Below are positions 4,997-7,321 of a stretch of DNA of 7,321 nucleotides, piece after piece. The position numbers and the translations under genes are program-made. Numbering within the stretch: position 1 is the first letter of the stretch; the number at the start of each line of letters is the position of its first letter. The notes beneath the pieces are model-generated. The model saw only the letters and a program-made list of their open reading frames with translations. It searched no databases and was not told the DNA's origin. This DNA comes from Clostridium sp. CAG:411 (GTDB lineage: Bacteria; Bacillota; Clostridia; Lachnospirales; Lachnospiraceae). The stretch is taken from positions 1 to 7,321 of the forward strand of contig FR899677.1 in the NCBI GenBank assembly GCA_000437275.1, given 5' to 3'.

Positions 4997-6271
4997 ATGA
5001 ACACTTTAAACAAGCCACAAACTACACTTGAAAAAAAATTAGCTGCCGTCTATTCACTTACCAATATTCCTTTATACATGATGGATACTCAGTATCAATT
5101 GCTTTATCACACTACCGCTGCAAGTCTATCTTCAGACATTTTTTCGCCAATAGCACAATATTGTATCCAACATTTGCACATAACCCCTGAAGTATCCTTA
5201 TACACTCCAAAATTGCAAATTCCTTTTTCCAATGTATATTATGGAATCCTTCCCATCTATAACCAGCAATACATTTTAATTGGCCCCGTTGCCAATCAGG
5301 AAATTCACTATTTGCCATTCAAAGCTTACCTTCAGGAAAAGTACACACCAGAACTTACCAATCTGCTTTTTCAGTTGATTCAGAATACCCCTACCCTAAC
5401 GCTCTATCACTTCCAAACAATTGTATCCTCTTTGTCTTACCTTTTGTTTGAAAAAGAGAGCCAAAATCAACCCTTTGGCATCCCAACCCTCTCTGCTGCA
5501 CAAAAAAAATATACCCAAAATAGCTATTTATCCTTGCAAAATGCACTTTTGTCCAATCAATTGTTTTTTAGCAACCATATATTTCAGGCTGTATATAGTG
5601 GCAACACTTCACTTTTGTCCGACTTATTTTTCAATCCAAAAGAAAAACAGCTTGTGGAGAATAGAGAACAATTGATGCACTCTACAAGTAAAAAGAATAC
5701 AGATACTGTTACAAATAAACAATATCTGTATTTACAATTTTTAACAAATGCATCTGTTCTGATACATAACGCTATTTTAGGCGGTTTAAATGCCGCTTTT
5801 GCCAAAGAATTGTATCTCTCCTATATTTCAGAGGCATTTAGCGGTATACATACACCCGATCTTTCCAATTTAATGAAAGATTTCGCCAACTCACTATGCC
5901 AAAAGGTGCAACATGCCAAAGAACCTTCCTGCCGCTCTAGGCTCTTACGAAAATGTATCAGCTACATTCAAGAAAACCTATACAAAAAAATCACATTGCA
6001 GGAATTATCTCATTCCGTCAATGCCTCTGTTCGAACCATTCAAAGACATTTTAAGGAGCAACTGAATGCATCTCCAATAGACTATATTACGGAACAAAAG
6101 TTAAAAGAGGCTTGCAATCTACTTGAGAATTCCTCCTATACGGTAGTAGAAATCGCCAACATGTTAAATTATTCCTCACAAAGTCATTTTACAAAAGCAT
6201 TTAAAACCCACTATCGGGTTACCCCCAAGCAATATCGTCAAACCAGACAAGCATCCACAGACTACCAATAA
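4997..6271 (+). CDS. AraC-family transcriptional regulator
   Basis: DNA-binding regulator of 424 aa, counted from the second ATG (see its ribosome binding site); the first ATG would add three residues. The last roughly 100 residues form the AraC domain: first helix-turn-helix in ITLQELSHSVNASVRTIQRH, second in YTVVEIANMLNYSSQSHFTK followed by the family ending FKTHYRVTPKQYR. The N-terminal 300 residues have no transmembrane segment and no recognised small-molecule barrel; they include a helical part with AILGGLNAAFAKELYLSYI, a pattern I associate with uncharacterised clostridial AraC regulators. The inducer is unknown. It is divergent from the chemoreceptor gene, with an unusual 5' leader of hairpins and a tandem repeat, so control of its own translation or transcription there is plausible. 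Its 3' end overlaps trpS by 10 bases tail to tail. The family is secure; targets are inference. Confidence 0.9.
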   Translation: MNTLNKPQTTLEKKLAAVYSLTNIPLYMMDTQYQLLYHTTAASLSSDIFSPIAQYCIQHLHITPEVSLYTPKLQIPFSNVYYGILPIYNQQYILIGPVANQEIHYLPFKAYLQEKYTPELTNLLFQLIQNTPTLTLYHFQTIVSSLSYLLFEKESQNQPFGIPTLSAAQKKYTQNSYLSLQNALLSNQLFFSNHIFQAVYSGNTSLLSDLFFNPKEKQLVENREQLMHSTSKKNTDTVTNKQYLYLQFLTNASVLIHNAILGGLNAAFAKELYLSYISEAFSGIHTPDLSNLMKDFANSLCQKVQHAKEPSCRSRLLRKCISYIQENLYKKITLQELSHSVNASVRTIQRHFKEQLNASPIDYITEQKLKEACNLLENSSYTVVEIANMLNYSSQSHFTKAFKTHYRVTPKQYRQTRQASTDYQ

Positions 6272-7302
6272 TTGATTTGCATTGCCTCACGCACTTCCTG
6301 TAATGTCTGTGCTGCTTTTCCCCGCGCTACTTTTGTACCACTGCGCAATATATCCATGACATCCGGCAAGCGTCCTTCCCACATTTTTCTACGTTCACGA
6401 ATAGGGCGGAGTTCTTCCTGCACAACTGCATTTAAGAACTTCTTAACGGTTACGTCCCCTAAACCGCCACGCTCATAATGTGCCTTTAATTCCTCTAAAC
6501 TGCTATATTCTGGTAAAAATTGTGGAAAATATTCCGGTTTACAAAAAGCATCCAAATAGATAAATACCGGATTGCCTTCCGTATGTCCAGGATCGTCCTT
6601 TCTTAAATGGGTTGGATCTGTATACATGGACATGATTTTCTTTTGAATGACTTCTGGTTCATCGGAAAGATTAATACAGTTTCCAATGGATTTACTCATC
6701 TTTGCCTTACCATCAATACCAGGTAAACGCAAACAAGCTTGATTAGATGGTAGTACAATCTCAGGTTCTGTCAAAGTGCCATGATATACGGTATTAAATT
6801 TATGTACGATTTCACGACATTGCTCCAGCATAGGCATCTGATCTTCTCCTGCCGGTACATCCGTTGCATGAAACGCTGTAATATCTGCCGCCTGACTAAT
6901 TGGATAGCAGAAAAATCCTACCGGAATACTGGCTTCGAAGTTTTTCTGCTTAATTTCTGCCTTAACCGTTGGATTTCGCTGTAAACGAGATACGGTTACT
7001 AAATTCATATAGTAAAAAGATAACTCTGTAAGCTCTGGTACCATCGACTGCACGAAAATAGTAGACTTTTCCGGATCTAATCCACAGGCTAAATAATCCA
7101 ATGCAACCTGCATAATATTTTGTCTGACCTTTTCCGGATGTTCTGCATTGTCTGTCAATGCCTGTGCATCTGCAATCATAATATAGATTTCATCGTATTT
7201 TCCAGAATTTTGAAGGGCAACCCTTTCTCGCAACGATCCAACCAAATGTCCTACATGAAGATGACCTGTGGGGCGATCTCCAGTTAAAATAATTTTTTTC
7301 AT
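6262..7302 (-). CDS. trpS: Tryptophanyl-tRNA synthetase
   Basis: Class I aminoacyl-tRNA synthetase that activates tryptophan with ATP and charges tRNA-Trp in the cytoplasm. The 346-aa length is normal. The ATP-binding signature is PTGHLHVGH at residues 11-19 (HIGH-type HVGH), the GEDQ substrate loop is at 152-155, and KMSKS is at 201-205 in GKAKMSKSIGN. IADAQALTD (43-51) and SRLQRNPTVKAEI (105-117) are also typical of the enzyme. The start is supported by AAAGGCGG about 9 bases before ATG; the promoter and any T-box leader lie beyond the right edge. The gene converges with the AraC gene, and each stop codon lies inside or beside the other's last codons, with no terminator hairpin between them. 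All catalytic motifs are intact, so it should be active. Confidence 0.98.
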   Translation of the reverse strand: MKKIILTGDRPTGHLHVGHLVGSLRERVALQNSGKYDEIYIMIADAQALTDNAEHPEKVRQNIMQVALDYLACGLDPEKSTIFVQSMVPELTELSFYYMNLVTVSRLQRNPTVKAEIKQKNFEASIPVGFFCYPISQAADITAFHATDVPAGEDQMPMLEQCREIVHKFNTVYHGTLTEPEIVLPSNQACLRLPGIDGKAKMSKSIGNCINLSDEPEVIQKKIMSMYTDPTHLRKDDPGHTEGNPVFIYLDAFCKPEYFPQFLPEYSSLEELKAHYERGGLGDVTVKKFLNAVVQEELRPIRERRKMWEGRLPDVMDILRSGTKVARGKAAQTLQEVREAMQINYW

Positions 7303-7321
7303 AGTTATAATCCGCCTTTCT

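Overview
The window is AT-rich, with strong AGGAGG-type ribosome binding sites. Its protein families (a Clostridia-type tryptophanyl-tRNA synthetase, a dCache chemoreceptor, a LytTR response regulator and a CxxxL[Y/H]QP cyclic autoinducer precursor) point to an anaerobic Firmicute, most likely a member of the Lachnospiraceae or a close relative. This placement is inferred from protein style, not from a database search.

Left end (1-1364, minus strand): an agr-like quorum-sensing locus. A LytTR response regulator (324-1052) is followed downstream by a small gene for a 43-residue AgrD-type autoinducing-peptide precursor (101-232). A further ribosome binding site with a TTG codon at the extreme left edge suggests another gene (agrB or a sensor kinase) running out of the window. 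A good promoter (1276-1304) with a palindrome over its -10 box lies about 220 bases upstream of the regulator.

Centre (1365-4595, minus strand): a long imperfect inverted repeat (1365-1655) fills the gap between the regulator and a LURP-one/YxjI-like protein of unknown role (1653-2123). Then come a hairpin terminator, the orphan C-terminal tail of a lost methyl-accepting chemotaxis protein (2253-2483) and a complete 681-residue dCache-HAMP chemoreceptor (2550-4595).

Right part (4596-7321): a 400-base divergent intergenic region holds back-to-back -10 boxes, a threefold 10-bp repeat, a run of hairpins whose mismatches pair as G-U only on the minus strand, and a tandem 25-bp repeat just before an AraC-family regulator (4997-6271, plus strand). 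That gene converges with, and overlaps by 10 bases, trpS (6262-7302, minus strand).

Working model: the regulator and AgrD belong to one peptide-sensing circuit whose processing protease and receptor lie to the left of the window. The chemoreceptor and the AraC regulator share a divergent control region. trpS is housekeeping. No complete novel multi-gene system is visible. The most valuable item is the short AgrD gene, followed by the two structured intergenic elements.
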